DNA of 64,000 bases from Gymnogyps californianus (taxonomy: Eukaryota > Chordata > Aves > Accipitriformes > Cathartidae), in the NCBI RefSeq assembly GCF_018139145.2, contig NC_059471.1:202449494-202513493 (forward strand), written 5' to 3'. The translations under genes were made by a program, and so were the position numbers. Of the stretch, positions 12,830 through 25,500 are shown piece after piece. How positions within the stretch are numbered: position 1 is the first letter of the stretch; every line of letters starts with the position of its first letter. The notes beneath the pieces are model-generated. The model searched no databases. It had not been told where the DNA came from and saw only the letters and a program-made list of their open reading frames with translations.

Positions 12830-13551
12830 AATGAGTCACAGGGAAGGGAGCGGGGGGAGCTGCATTGCTGCCAAGACGCCGTGGGAGCACAGGGAGCACC
12901 CGCAGCTCTGCGTCCCTCCTCGAGGGTTTGTTGCTATTTACACACAAAAGCTCATCAGGCAGCTCCAAGGGCAATGATGCCTACTAGTAGAAAGTGCTTA
13001 TGGATTCCCCCATTGCCCCTAAAATACCTGAGGAAGAGCAGGATGGGGAGGAAGGTGCTTCTCTCTTGCCCTAAAAATTGTGGTGATTGTAGCAGTGACA
13101 AGCTGGGCCTGAAAGACAAGACATCAACAGCTGTGTAACCTGCTCCAATAACTGAATTTGATTCACTTGGGACAGCAAGAGGCTTGTGATTCTCTTGCAA
13201 AAGGGCAATGGCTTCTGGCAGCAGCCTGCATGGAAATGCCAGTGGTAGAGGAAGGGTGGCAGCAACCAGAGCATTGCCTCCTCCCCATCAAGCTGCCCCA
13301 CTTGGCTTTCTGCATCCTTCTCCTTTTGCTGTCTGTCCCTGAACCACCCGCTCCCTCTTCTCTGCCAGCATTGGGCAGACTCAGGGCATGGAGAGCAGCT
13401 GCCCTGGCGCTCCCAGGGAGGAGGCGGCCCTGCAGGAGGGCCCTGTGGCCCTGCTGGGAGGCGGCAAACCGTCCCTGTGGTGGCCATTGCCTCCCCTCTC
13501 CATCCCCAGCACCACACACAGCAGCCCTCCCTCCTTCCTCAGCAGCAGAAA
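12830..13551 (+). promoter_or_regulatory. REDIC1: Putative REDIC1 promoter and 5' untranslated region
   Basis: This moderately GC-rich block directly upstream of the REDIC1 start codon begins abruptly after AT-rich DNA and contains scattered CpGs, so it is the likely promoter region. No TATA box is evident. Just before the ATG a pyrimidine run ends in TTCCTCAG, which has the form of a splice acceptor. The start codon may therefore lie in a second exon, with a noncoding exon upstream inside or beyond this block. The transcription start cannot be fixed from sequence alone. Confidence 0.45.
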
Positions 13552-13574
13552 ATGAACTGGGTTGGCGGCAGCCG
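13552..13574 (+). CDS. REDIC1: REDIC1 exon 1 (start codon exon)
   Basis: The exon encodes MNWVGGS plus two bases of an Arg codon and ends at donor CG/GTGAGT in phase 2. The peptide equals the start of mammalian REDIC1. The ATG has A at -3. A 48-bp minisatellite begins about 45 bp after the donor. Confidence 0.92.
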
Positions 13575-16500
13575 GTGAGTGAAACTTTTCAAAGGCTGCA
13601 AGAAATGGCTCCAGACTGAGCCAGTGTCCCCTCACAGAGTGGGCACAGCCACGGGGTGTGTGACAGCCCCGGTGTGCCCTCACAGAGCGGGCACAGCCAT
13701 GGTGTGTGTGACAGCCCCGGTGTGCCCTCACAGAGCGGGCACAGCCATGGTGTGTGTGACACCCCCGGTGTGCCCTCACAGAGCGGGCACAGCCATGGTG
13801 TGTGTGACAGCCCTGGTGTGCCCTCACAGAGCGGGCACAGCCATGGTGTGTGTGACACCCCCAGTGTGCCCTCACAGAGCGGGCACAGCCATGGTGTGTG
13901 TGACAGCCCTGGTGTGCCCTCACAGAGCGGGCACAGCCATGGTGTGTGTGACAGCCCTGGTGTGCCCTCGCAGACCAGGCACAGCCATGGTACATTGGAC
14001 AGCCCTGGTGTCCCTTCACCGACTGGGCATGGCCATGGTGGGTGTGACACACCCAGTGTCTCTTCACAGACCAGTAGCACCATGGTGTGTGTAACAGCCC
14101 CGGTGTCCCCTCGCAGAACGGCAGGCCGTGCTGTGTGTGACAGCCCCACTGTCCCCGCCTGAACCAGACTGCGTGAGGAGGCGCAGATGCCCTCCCACAC
14201 CAGGCAGGGTGAGTCACATTCGGGCCTAATATCTCTCTGCAGGCTGGGGCTGGGTGAGGCTCTCCTGCCTGGGCCTTTCCTCACACCCTCACGAATAGCA
14301 GTGATTACCATTTGAGGAAAAAGATGTACAGTTATTGAGATTCACTGAAATAGTAACATAATCACCAACTGAGTTGTAACTTTAAAAAAAAGGACAATAT
14401 TCAGTTTCTTTAGGTGCCGTGCCATCTGCCTATCTACTAGAAATTTAAACCCCACAGATTTTGTCAGCCATTTGAAAGTAGCTTTGCTAAACACACGTTT
14501 ATGATCATCCTGACTCTATGCAGAATCAAACTAAAAGAATGCCTTACCCATCTGGAAGTCTTCCCAGCAAAAAACCCAGAGGTTTCTGAAAGTTGCCTAC
14601 GTGAAGCAGGGGGAAGGGAGAGCTTCAGTTTGAAAAACAAAAACCAACCCCAACTTTGTCCTAAATGCCTGTCTATCATACTATTCTGTCTGTAAGAAAA
14701 AGCAGCATGTGGAAGTATTGCACTCACTTAGCAAATAGCAAATTATCCTGCTGCTTTCTGCTGCTGTTAATTATCTGTCAGGATTCCTTGCGCGAGTCTG
14801 GGATTTGCATTTTAGGTGTCAGAAAAACTATCCATTACTGGGGCTTCTACCCACTGCAAGGGTAAATGTTATGTGCGTATGTTTAGAAAGTGTGTTCTAA
14901 CTTTAAGCACAGTAAAAAAAAAAAAAGAAAGAAAAAAATGTAATTCCAAGGGGATACTCCATATTTCTAACTCTCAAAAAAAAAGTCCTAATCTTACTGA
15001 TCCAAGGATTGCAGTCATGCTCACCCTGCTCACAGCAGTGACCCACAGCTCCAATTTTATGCACCATGTCCTATAGGCAACTAATTTAAGACTATGTTTA
15101 ACAAGTGAGAGATGTAGTTTAAGGTATAACTGTCTCCTATATTGCACAAACAACAGCAGCTCAATAAAACTTGTAGTGACAATCTATTTTTCTTTTCTTT
15201 TTTACAAAATGTTCACAATATTCTGTAAAGTCCCTAAGGTAGAAACTTGTTCTGTGCTTCTTTGTTTTCTTTGCTAATATGGTTTTGTAACTATGTTGCA
15301 GCATGACAAAGAAAATCAGGAGAAATTAATCTATTGGAAAAGATTTCTTATAATGTTTTAAGAGATTAAGAATTGATGAAATGTTGCATTACAGGTCAAA
15401 TGTCTAAAAGCTTTTCCTTCTGAATGTTCAATTTGGTAGCCCTAAGGTAGAAGGTGGTCCTATCCTTACCTGAGTAAACCAGGATCAGTCAAAGTGACTT
15501 CAGCAGACATATGTTGACTTTACTACCTGAAGGTTTGATCCATTATAACATAACATAACATAACATAACATAACATAACATAACATAACATAACATAACA
15601 TAACTTTGTATCCTAAATTCTCAATACCATTGATGAGAAATTCAAGCCATGACTCAAGATTATCCTTTTACAATTAAAACAATAATTATTTGCATCTTTC
15701 AGGAGCAGAATCATATTAAAGCAGGAAAGGAGGAAGCAAAAGGTAAACAGTTCTAGCCATCTTGGATTTTATATTGTTACATAAATGCTTTAGTTGATTT
15801 ATTTAGGAAAAACTTTCAAAGCATTTGGAGTGAGACTCAAAACTGTAGCATAGTAGTTGTAATGTGTTTGCCTGACTGCACATAACTTTTAGGGCAGAAG
15901 TCTTGTTTTAGGTTTACTACACTAAATTCCATGAGGAAGAGGAGGGAGTAGGAGAAGGCATGAATGAATGAATGAATGTGCCCAATTTAAGTTTTACTGA
16001 GTTACTTCTGTTACTATATTTTGTTGGTATGTGCTGACACACGGGATTGCTTGAAGCCTCACAGTGACAACCACGTATGTGGTCAGCTAGCCTAACACTT
16101 AACACAGCTGTTTTTCTGGGCTACATAAAGAATATTAGGCTCACTGAAGTACTTTATTCTGGCATTTGCAAAAGTAGGCCAGTTTATTTGTATTTTGAAT
16201 CTGAAAGTGAAATAATAGAATCAAATTTATCCCTGCCATAGCAGAAGACATTTCAAACAGGAGAGAGAAAGAAAACAGTAAGAGAAAATAGTTATAACCA
16301 TAGTAAGAGAAGTCAGTTTCCTCCTCAGCAGCAGGGAAAAAAGAGACAGTATAGGGAAGCTCCACCACTGAAGCTGGTACCCCCCAATGCCTAGAGCAGA
16401 TGCACTGGCATATACAGGAGGAGGAAAAACAGGCTGACAGTATGGAGGCAATCTCTGAAATGAAAACCTTTACCTAAGAGAATGTGGGAGCAACCAGCAG

Positions 16501-19500
16501 CTTGTTGTCCTCATTGCTTTCCCAGTCTCCTGGAGGCCTGTGAGTTCTCAAAATATCTGTTTTCTCAGGGATTTATTGGTCTAAGCCACATAATTTATGT
16601 TACAACTATGTAATTTGCTTCAGTGGAGGAGAGAAAACAGGAAAGGATCCAAGACAGGACTGGTTTTAGTAATTTAGTACTAAATTACTAAATAATTAAA
16701 CACAGTGGTAATTTTGTAATTGCTATTACACAATTAATAGTAATTTAGTAATTTAGAGGTGATGGGAAGAAAATATCTGGGATACCGAAGGAATGTGGAT
16801 ACCTTTTGGGGGTGTGGACTCCAAAGCAATATGAATTTTGAAGTGTTAATTAGTACACAGGCTGAATTTACCTTACTGCAGATATTCTTCTTAACTGAAG
16901 AACAGGTATTTTCCATAGATAATAACATCCTAGAAAGCTAAAGATTGTGATATAATAAATTATACTGGAAAATAGTTACCAATGAGTGTGTTGGGTATAT
17001 TAGTTACATGTAACCTGCAATCATGAGAGGAATTACATTTCAGAAGAAAAGCCAATGCTATTTTGTGTTTTGGCATCGCCTTCAGTTTTCAATATCCTTC
17101 TTGTGGTTAAAATAAAGAAATCTTACAATCCTAATGATTTTAGGATGATTGTTAATGGTCTCCTGCAAAATGGAGGTTTTTGTTTCCTAATTTTCCAGAA
17201 TTATCTGCCTGATATATTCAAAGTATCAGTCATATTTCTTTTTATTCTTTGCAACAAAAAGCCTTTCTGAAGTCCCAGTCTTAGAGATTTTTCTTCTTTA
17301 CTTTTTTCTCTTTTTTTTGGTCACAAGACTATTTTCTATGTCGAGAAAGACAAATTTGGAGAACAATAAACTCTTTGTGTCATTATAGATGGCCGTGTGT
17401 ATGTAATCTTGCTGATTTATTTGTCTACTAGCTTATAAGCTGCCTAAAAAGCCCAAGTTTAAATTTTTTTAAGACTTTTTCCTTGCAGCATTTTGATACG
17501 TCTTTTATTTTAAAGAAATATTTTTAATGATCATACACAAAGTTTGAGGCATGAATGTTTAAGGACTAAGTTTTTGGCATCAAGAGAAGAGTGATTTATT
17601 TTTAATATGACCAAATTATACTTGCAGTCCTTTTCAAGGCAATAAAAATAAACTAAATAACAGTAGACAGAGTGTGAGAATTCAGAGAGATGTAATTGTG
17701 TGCTTTTATTATTAGGAATTGTTTACTAAGTCTTGCATGCTAATTTCAAAAGAATTATATATGCTGCTAACATGTTGTTGAAGCTTCTGTCAAAAACTTA
17801 TTCTCTCTTTTAAACAAATTAGGAATTCTTTGAAAAGAAAAAACTTAAATCAAAGATGAAGCTTCTGGGAGTATCATCTCCTAAAAGTTCAGCAGTCAGT
17901 TTAGATCTTCTCAATCTATATGTTGTTAACCAGATATCAACCAAAAAAGACAACACGGGTGAGTTTAGTGTAACAGTGTTCTGACTTCACAGTTAACAGA
18001 ATCAGTTATCCGTAACTATTACTGCTATTATTTTAGTTCTTGTTCTTCCACTTATAACTTAATGCTCAAATAAGTGTTGTTTTATTTTTAAAATAAAAAA
18101 TTGTAAGTAAATACAAAAGTTATGATTGAATAAAAAGTCAGGATGTAAGAGGAATCAAATAACCTTGGCTGCTGCCTACTTCACCTTTAAAGCCTTGTAC
18201 ACTTATGCACCTTCCTCATTCCATTCATTAATTTTACCCTACATCCATTTATTTTTCCCTTTGCCATTGAATGGGTCCATTTGTATTCCACTTCCTTTTT
18301 CATAACTTTGGGGGGACATTTGGAATAGTCTGTCAGTTCTACCCAGAGTATCTTTCTTAAAATCCATCATTAAGCTCCTAAAAAACCATCTCTGCAACTG
18401 GAGTCCTAACTCTTTGTGTGTAGATGTGGTGCTTAGGGACATGGTTTAGTGGTGGAGTTGGCAGTGTTAAGTTAACGGTTGGACTCGATGATCTTAAAGG
18501 TCTTTTCCAACCTAAACGATTCTATAATTCTATGATTCTTATCCTCTGTGACATATTCATAAACCAGATTGTGGAGAATTTGTTGTCCTATGCTCAGGAA
18601 GATAGAAGGTGACTGAGGTGGGCAACAGAGCCTGTCTACCCACGGCAGCTGACTGTAAATAATTTTATACTGTAACGCCATTTAGAACAGAGCTCTTGCA
18701 TTGCTAGTAACAAAGAAAGCAAAAAATATGGCTTTAAATGGATTAAGAAACCTAAAACAACAGCTTTTGTACTGTAATGAAAATTCAGGAAGCTCAAAAC
18801 TTTCTCCAAGCCCAGCGCTGACATTCCAAATACTTTCATTGCAGAGAACATGAGGAAGCCAGTCCACATTGATATCACTGAAGATGTAAAAATACCTGTT
18901 AGGAGGCACAATATAGAGCTTCCCACGTCACCACTACATACACAACGTACGTCAAACTTAGACGACATCCAGAACAGGTACTTGTATAAAATAGGCAGTA
19001 GTTAAGCTATAATGAAGTTCTGGAAAAGGTATTTCATGATGGTCTTATATTTGGGGTATTAAGTAAACATAAATATACCATTCTAAGACAAAGAAGTTTC
19101 ACAATCACTCCTGGCATTCCAGTGATACTTTTACTATAAGAGAGTAAATAAATGTATTCTAAATAAAAAACTGTACATGAAGCTGAGAGATTTTTTAAAA
19201 AACTATGTTTCTTTAGTCATGTCAGGTACATACACTAAGTTTATCTCACAGAGCAGGCTATTCAAACAGCTTTTTCCACTTACACTGTTTTCCCATCCAA
19301 CTCCTAAAGTGACTGACTCACACACTAGCTGCTCATAACTGCTTAAGAATCAGGCCTTACTAAGATGTGTGGAAAAATATTCTTAAATTATTTTGAAATT
19401 AATACTCAGAATGTTTTTAATCTTATAGATCTTACATGTATTTCATAGGCTGTTTTTATTCATTTTATAAGGTTACAAAAGCAAGTATTGGACAGGAGAA

Positions 19501-22500
19501 GGCAGCATCTCTTAGAGAAAGTAAAATACCAGCATAATGTAAGTAAGTTTATTGTTCTCACTGATGTAAAGCTAAAAATGTGCAGCAATGACTGTATTTT
19601 TAAGTGATTTTTCAAAGAGTGACCAAATCTCATGGATACTGAAACATGTGAAATCTTCCTCTTTAAGGCTATATTGATATGTTATTTGCCAGTCATATTT
19701 TATATTTGTTCCTGCTATTTCGTACATATTTCTTGAAAGGCTCATCTTGTTTTAGGCATTTTCCAAAATACTTAAGAATATCTGTGCTCTAAGCTAGTCA
19801 CAAAGGACAGAGATTATGAGAGACTGAGACCAACAGCAGGTAAATTAAAAACAATATGCAGAAATGTGAAATGATGACATGTGAGAAGCATAGACAGAAG
19901 TGAGTCTTTAAGAGGAACGTAAGTACAAGCCTCAGTGGATACAACTGGGAAGTTCATACACTCATTGAGGTTACAGTGAAAAACATTCTCTAGATGGAAT
20001 TTAGGCTTTTTTTTATGACCCATTCCACTGTTGTGTAAAAAACCAACTAAACAAACAAACAAACAAGTTAGTAAATCTGTTAGAAGACACCTAGTTTAGG
20101 TTACTCAGACTTGCTTGATAATATAGCTCCACTGACTCCTGCTGTTTGTATCAGATGGGACTCTGAGGAAAAGATACTTGCAAAAGATGCTTGCACAGTA
20201 TTGTTCTGTATGTTCTTGGCCCATTCATGTTGCCAAAGCATGTTTTCCTAGAGTGAGAAAGCCAGATGTTTTTCTAGTGTTAGAAGTTCTTTTCTTTTGA
20301 GTCAGGAAGAATTACTTAGTATGGGTGAAAAGTTTAGCTGTCTAATATGTTTCAGCCAAGATCACCATGAGCTGCCACTACTTTTTTGGATATCACATTA
20401 AGTCAGCCTTCCCTTATGACTCTTTTTCATCTGTTTCTTGAAGACAGAGAGGACATATTTCAGATTTAGTGTGGCCAGAAATAAGGGATCAAAATGATAG
20501 CTAAGTTTCTCCTCAACCTCCACTTGTATGGACAGATTTATGTCAGTTCATCAAAACACATGATAATGCAGTGTGCACACACAGAAAGCTAATTTAATGT
20601 ATGGATCAAAAAATAAAGTCTAAGGCCTGTATGTTGCAAAGAAATGTTTTTAAAATCTTCATAAGTTGAAGTATATCCAATTTAAGTAATTAAGATATAT
20701 TCAGTTTATTAAGCAGAAAGAGGGGCTATAAAATTCATAATTTTCAGCTTTCTGGAAACTTACAGTTTTGTGGTACAAAGATTTTGTGCAATTAATGTAC
20801 AAGGTTCTTGCACTCCATTAGTAGTTTGTGCTGGTTTCACTGGATAAGATGTATTACAGGCATTACTTCCATGTAGCTGTGGATACAGGGACATTTCACG
20901 AGTTTTGCCTTCAGATTTCTCCTTGTGTTCTGATCTGCTTGAGATAGCATTGTTGGTATCACAACATGCTGGAGTTCTCCTGAGTGGAGTAAAATATTTT
21001 TCATTTTACTACTTAAGAACCAAGTCAGCACATCATTTACCTACACATCTAAAGCTAAAAATTTATTTATACCCATCTCTCCTCAGGATAACATTTGTGT
21101 GCATGCTTCAACTTAAGTAGGTACTTATGTGTTTCCCTGAAATAAGCCCTTATTACCTTATGTTTTTCATGAAAAAAATCACATCAGAATACATGAACAT
21201 TTTCTCTTGCATGTGGTATATGTGCAGAGATGTAAAAGATATGGAAAGATTTGATTACTTTGAACTTTATGCTTACATCAAAACAGTTTTAGATAAATAA
21301 AATGTCTCTTTGCTATGTTTTGTCTAGTTATCACAAGTAACAGAATTAACGTATGCTGACTCTAATATAGAACATGAAGACAACATAGCAAGAGCTTGTA
21401 GTACCTGTCCATTGTCCTCTTCTGTTTTTTGGTCCTCTAATTGTACACAACTTTCAGAAGAAAATTTCAACTTAAACCTAATGGGCAATACTTGGGAACA
21501 GACCTATGAAGAGAAGCTACAAAACCAGGTTTGATTAATATTTTGTCATTTCTGCAGAATTATTTTAAACTAACTTTCATTTATTTGGCGTGTAGAATTA
21601 GTGTAATGGTGAAGATAATTATGAATGATCAACATTTTTGTAGGCTGGCAATGAATACTCCATACTTACAAATGTATTTCTTTTAGTGTTATGAAATACA
21701 TTTAACTTGAGCTTTTGTTCACTGAGCGCTCAGTATCGCTGGTATCTGCAGAAAGAGAGTTAGTCACATACCGCTGGCTTTCTTTTGTTTCTGGCTTGTA
21801 AAGTTGGTTAAAGAAACCTGAAATGTATTACAGTTATAAATACAGCTTTCTTAAATGTACAATTAGTATAACTGGGTATCGTATGATCCCAGGTGATCAC
21901 CGTGACCTAATTTGTAATCATGCAGCGTCTCAGTGAGTAACATAGTTCTTACAGTATTCTCAATGCTCCTAAAACGATTGAGAAAAGCCTACTGTTTAAG
22001 TCAAGTTAAGTTTAAGAAATTATTGAAAGTTATTTGTTCTGATGCATGTTATTCTTTTTTTCTTTTTGTTAACTTTGGGCTTCTTAAAAGAATCATCCTT
22101 AGAAAAGTAATAGCAAATATAATATGCTTTATTTTTAGAAAATATATTATATATTGAAAATAATAAAACAAATTCTATATGTATCACCAGTGGTATTTTA
22201 AAGTCTTGAGGTAAGTGAGCAAGGAGTACTTCAGGGCTTCAGAAGGGGAGATGTTGGGTTGTTCAGGGAATGGGTAGGCAGAAACCCACAGGAAGCTGAC
22301 CTGAAGGACAAAGGAGCCCAAGAAAGATGTTTTCAAAAAACGAGGACAGTCCACCTCAATGAGCAAGAGAATGAGTAGGTCCTGGAGGCCAGTTTGGCTG
22401 GGTCAAGGAACTCCTGACTGAGCTCAAATGCAAAAAGAAAGTGTGGAAGGAGGGATGGGCAAGCAAGGAAGAATACAGAAGCATCCCCTGAGCTTGGAGG

Positions 22501-25500
22501 GGTGGCATTAGGATGGCCAGAGCTGAAACTCACAAGGGATGAGAAGGGCAGCAAGGAGGACTCCTATAGGTGTGTCATCAGCAAAAGGAAACCAAGGAAA
22601 ATGCTGTCCACTGCTAAGCAGAGTTGAGAACTAGTGACAAAGGATGTGGAAAAGTCTGAGGCACTCAAGACCTACTTTGCTTCAGGCTTTTCTGACAAGG
22701 TCTGCTCTCTGGCACATCTTCAAGCTCAGTAGAGAGTTTGGGGGAGAGTGGTACAAAACAGTAGTGAAGGAACAAGTTAGGGAATTCGTAGTAACCTGGA
22801 CATAAAGAAATTCATGGGACTGGACAGGGTGCATCCAAGTATATTGAGAGAGTTGGATGACATCACTGCAGGGCAGATGTCTATCATCTTTGAAAGACCA
22901 TGGTGATCAGGAAAGCTTCTCAGTGGTGAGAGATACACAAATGTTATGCACATCTGCAAAAACATAAGCATGATCTGGGGAAGTATCATCTCGCCTCTGC
23001 CCCTGAAAGGATTATAGAGGTAGACTTCCCGGAGGCAATTCCAAGGTGCATGAAGAACAAGAAGGTGACTGGGAACAGCCATCATAGATTTACCAAGGCC
23101 ATACTGTGCCTGATGAACCTGATTGCCTTCTGTGATGAAACTACAAGCTCTATGAATAAGGGAGAGCAGCAGATATTATCTACCTTGACTTTAGGAAGGC
23201 TTTTGACAAGGTTTCCTATGGGATCCTAGTAGCCAAAGTGGGGAGGTATGAACCAGGTGAGTGGACAATAAGATGGGTAAAAAACTGGCTGTTACCATCA
23301 TGCTCAAAGTAGTTGTCTGTCGGCTCAAGTCTAATTGGCAACAGGTCAGTAATGGCAGGGATCCCCAGACATTAATTCCAAGTCCAGTACATCTTCATTA
23401 GAGAGTTGGACAATGGGACAGACTGCACCCTCAGCACCTCAACAGGTTCATGAATGACACCAAATTGGCAGAGTGATCTTTACAGTAGCAGGGCTGCTAC
23501 TCAGAGGGACCTTGGCAAGCAGAAGGCCACTAGGAACTTCATAGAGTTTAACACAGGGAAATACAAAGCCCTGCACCTCAGGAGAAATAACCCTGCACAT
23601 CAGTGCAGGTGGGGACCAATTGAGTAGGCAGCAATTTTGCAGAGAAGGACCCGAGGGTGCTGGTGGACAACAAGTTGTACATGAGTCAGCAGTGTGCCCT
23701 TGTAGCAGCGAAGGCCAACTACATAGAGGGCTGTATTAGAAAGAACATACCCAGCAGTCAAAGGCAAGTGATTGTTTCCCTCTGAGCAGCATATGTGAGA
23801 ACACATCTGAAATACTCTGTCCAGGTTGGGGACCTCCAGTACAAGAGAGAGATCAACAAACTGTAGCAAGACCAATGAAGGGCCACAAAAATTATTAGGG
23901 GATTGGAGCACATGATGAATGTGGAGAGACTGAGCAAAGAGGGCTGTCATAGCCTGGAAAAGAGAAGGCTATGGGGGTGTGGGGTGAACTAACTGCTGTC
24001 TTCCACAGTCTAAACAGAGTTACAGACAGGACAGATCCAGAGGTACACAGTGAAATGGCAAGAAGTAAAAGTCACAAGTTTCAACAATGGAAATTCTGTT
24101 TGTATAGAAAAAAAATATTGTCACAAAAGTAGCTAAGCACCAGAAGAGGCCATCCAAACAGGTTGTGGAATCTCAGTCCTGAACAATCCTGAACAATCTG
24201 GCCTAATCTTGAAGCTGGCCCTGCTTTGAGCAGGTTGGACTAGATACCTCTTGAGGTCCCTTCCAGACAACAGTTTTCTATGATTATATGATCTTCAGTG
24301 GAACTTCACCTTGTTACAGTCTATCAGGATTGTTCATACTATGGGAGGATGGGGTGCTAAAAGGACATTTTGGATATTAACAGTGATATGCAAATATGGA
24401 AAAGTATGCGTTATACAGAACTCGGGCTGTAAGGAGGTTTGGGCTTCTACTGTAAAGATAACAAGAAGTAAAAATAATGGGAAAACAAGTATGTTGTTTG
24501 CAAACCCAGCTTTAAAGTTTTAAACACTATAACTATATTCAGAGTTTGACAGCTTCTACTGTTTTCTCAGCCAGGAAATAGTTCTGATCAAGGCCCTTGG
24601 ATTACAAAACCTTCAAGCCAGTGTATTTTCAGGAAGTCTGATACAGTGCCTCAGGAACTGTTTAAGCCACTGCATAGGTAGGCAGTGATTTTACATTAGA
24701 GAGAGAAATAACAGTCAAGTTTAAGTAAGAAAAATACTAAGATAATCTGAAGCTTATTGCTACTTGATTTTTCACTGATTTTTGGTGCTTTTCAAATAGA
24801 AATTTAAATTAAATGGAAAGACTGAACATACCAAGCTATTTTAATTTGCTGAAAGGCAGCAAAATGTGAATTTTAGGTAGGCACTTGTAATCGTCATCTA
24901 CTTTTTGCAATGTCACAACATGATAGTGTTACTGAATTCACCCCGAGTGAGAAGCACAGATGTACTAAGAGGCCACAGGGACTGTAGCTGCCCCAGCTCT
25001 CATTACTTCTGGTCACTGTTGCAAGTGCTTTTCTGATGACCTTGATGCTGTAGCAATTGAGCAACTTCTCCGCCTACATTGTTTACATTTGGGATTCCAG
25101 GAACAAAGCATTTTCTTTCCTTCTCTTTCATATGTGATCCTACTATAGCTTTTTTTTTTTTTTTAGAATTCATTCAATAATGCTTTTATGAGAATATACA
25201 CTTTGTTTTTAAAAGAATGGACAGAACTCTAGAGTATGTGCTGATTAAAAATCTTTTTAATCACAGACGGTTTAGGGCCAGACTCATTTGTACTGAACAT
25301 TTTATTTCAGTTTCTTTCCAGGGGCTCTTGCCTTGGATCTAGGGGTCTCACAGGGCTAACCTTTCTTTACTCTTTTTATTCTGTAAGTAAGTCTGACAGC
25401 TAGTTGAAAGTTCCTGTCAGTCTCTAGCTTTGGCTGGACAGAGCCATAAAAAGGCCATATATGATTTTGCTGTTCCTGAAGTACCTACAGCCTGTTTGCC

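Larger units (their letters stand above)
13575..15702 (+). other. REDIC1: REDIC1 intron 1
   Basis: The intron carries the 48-bp minisatellite at its 5' end and a TAACA pentanucleotide array near its 3' end, with AT-rich unique sequence between. The acceptor is CATCTTTCAG. Confidence 0.85.

Noticed and set aside
13381..14311. Four long repetitive open frames on both strands
   Set aside because: They are produced by the 48-bp minisatellite, whose unit is a multiple of three. Repeating peptides such as VCVTAPVCPHRAGTAM are translation of the array and not a gene.
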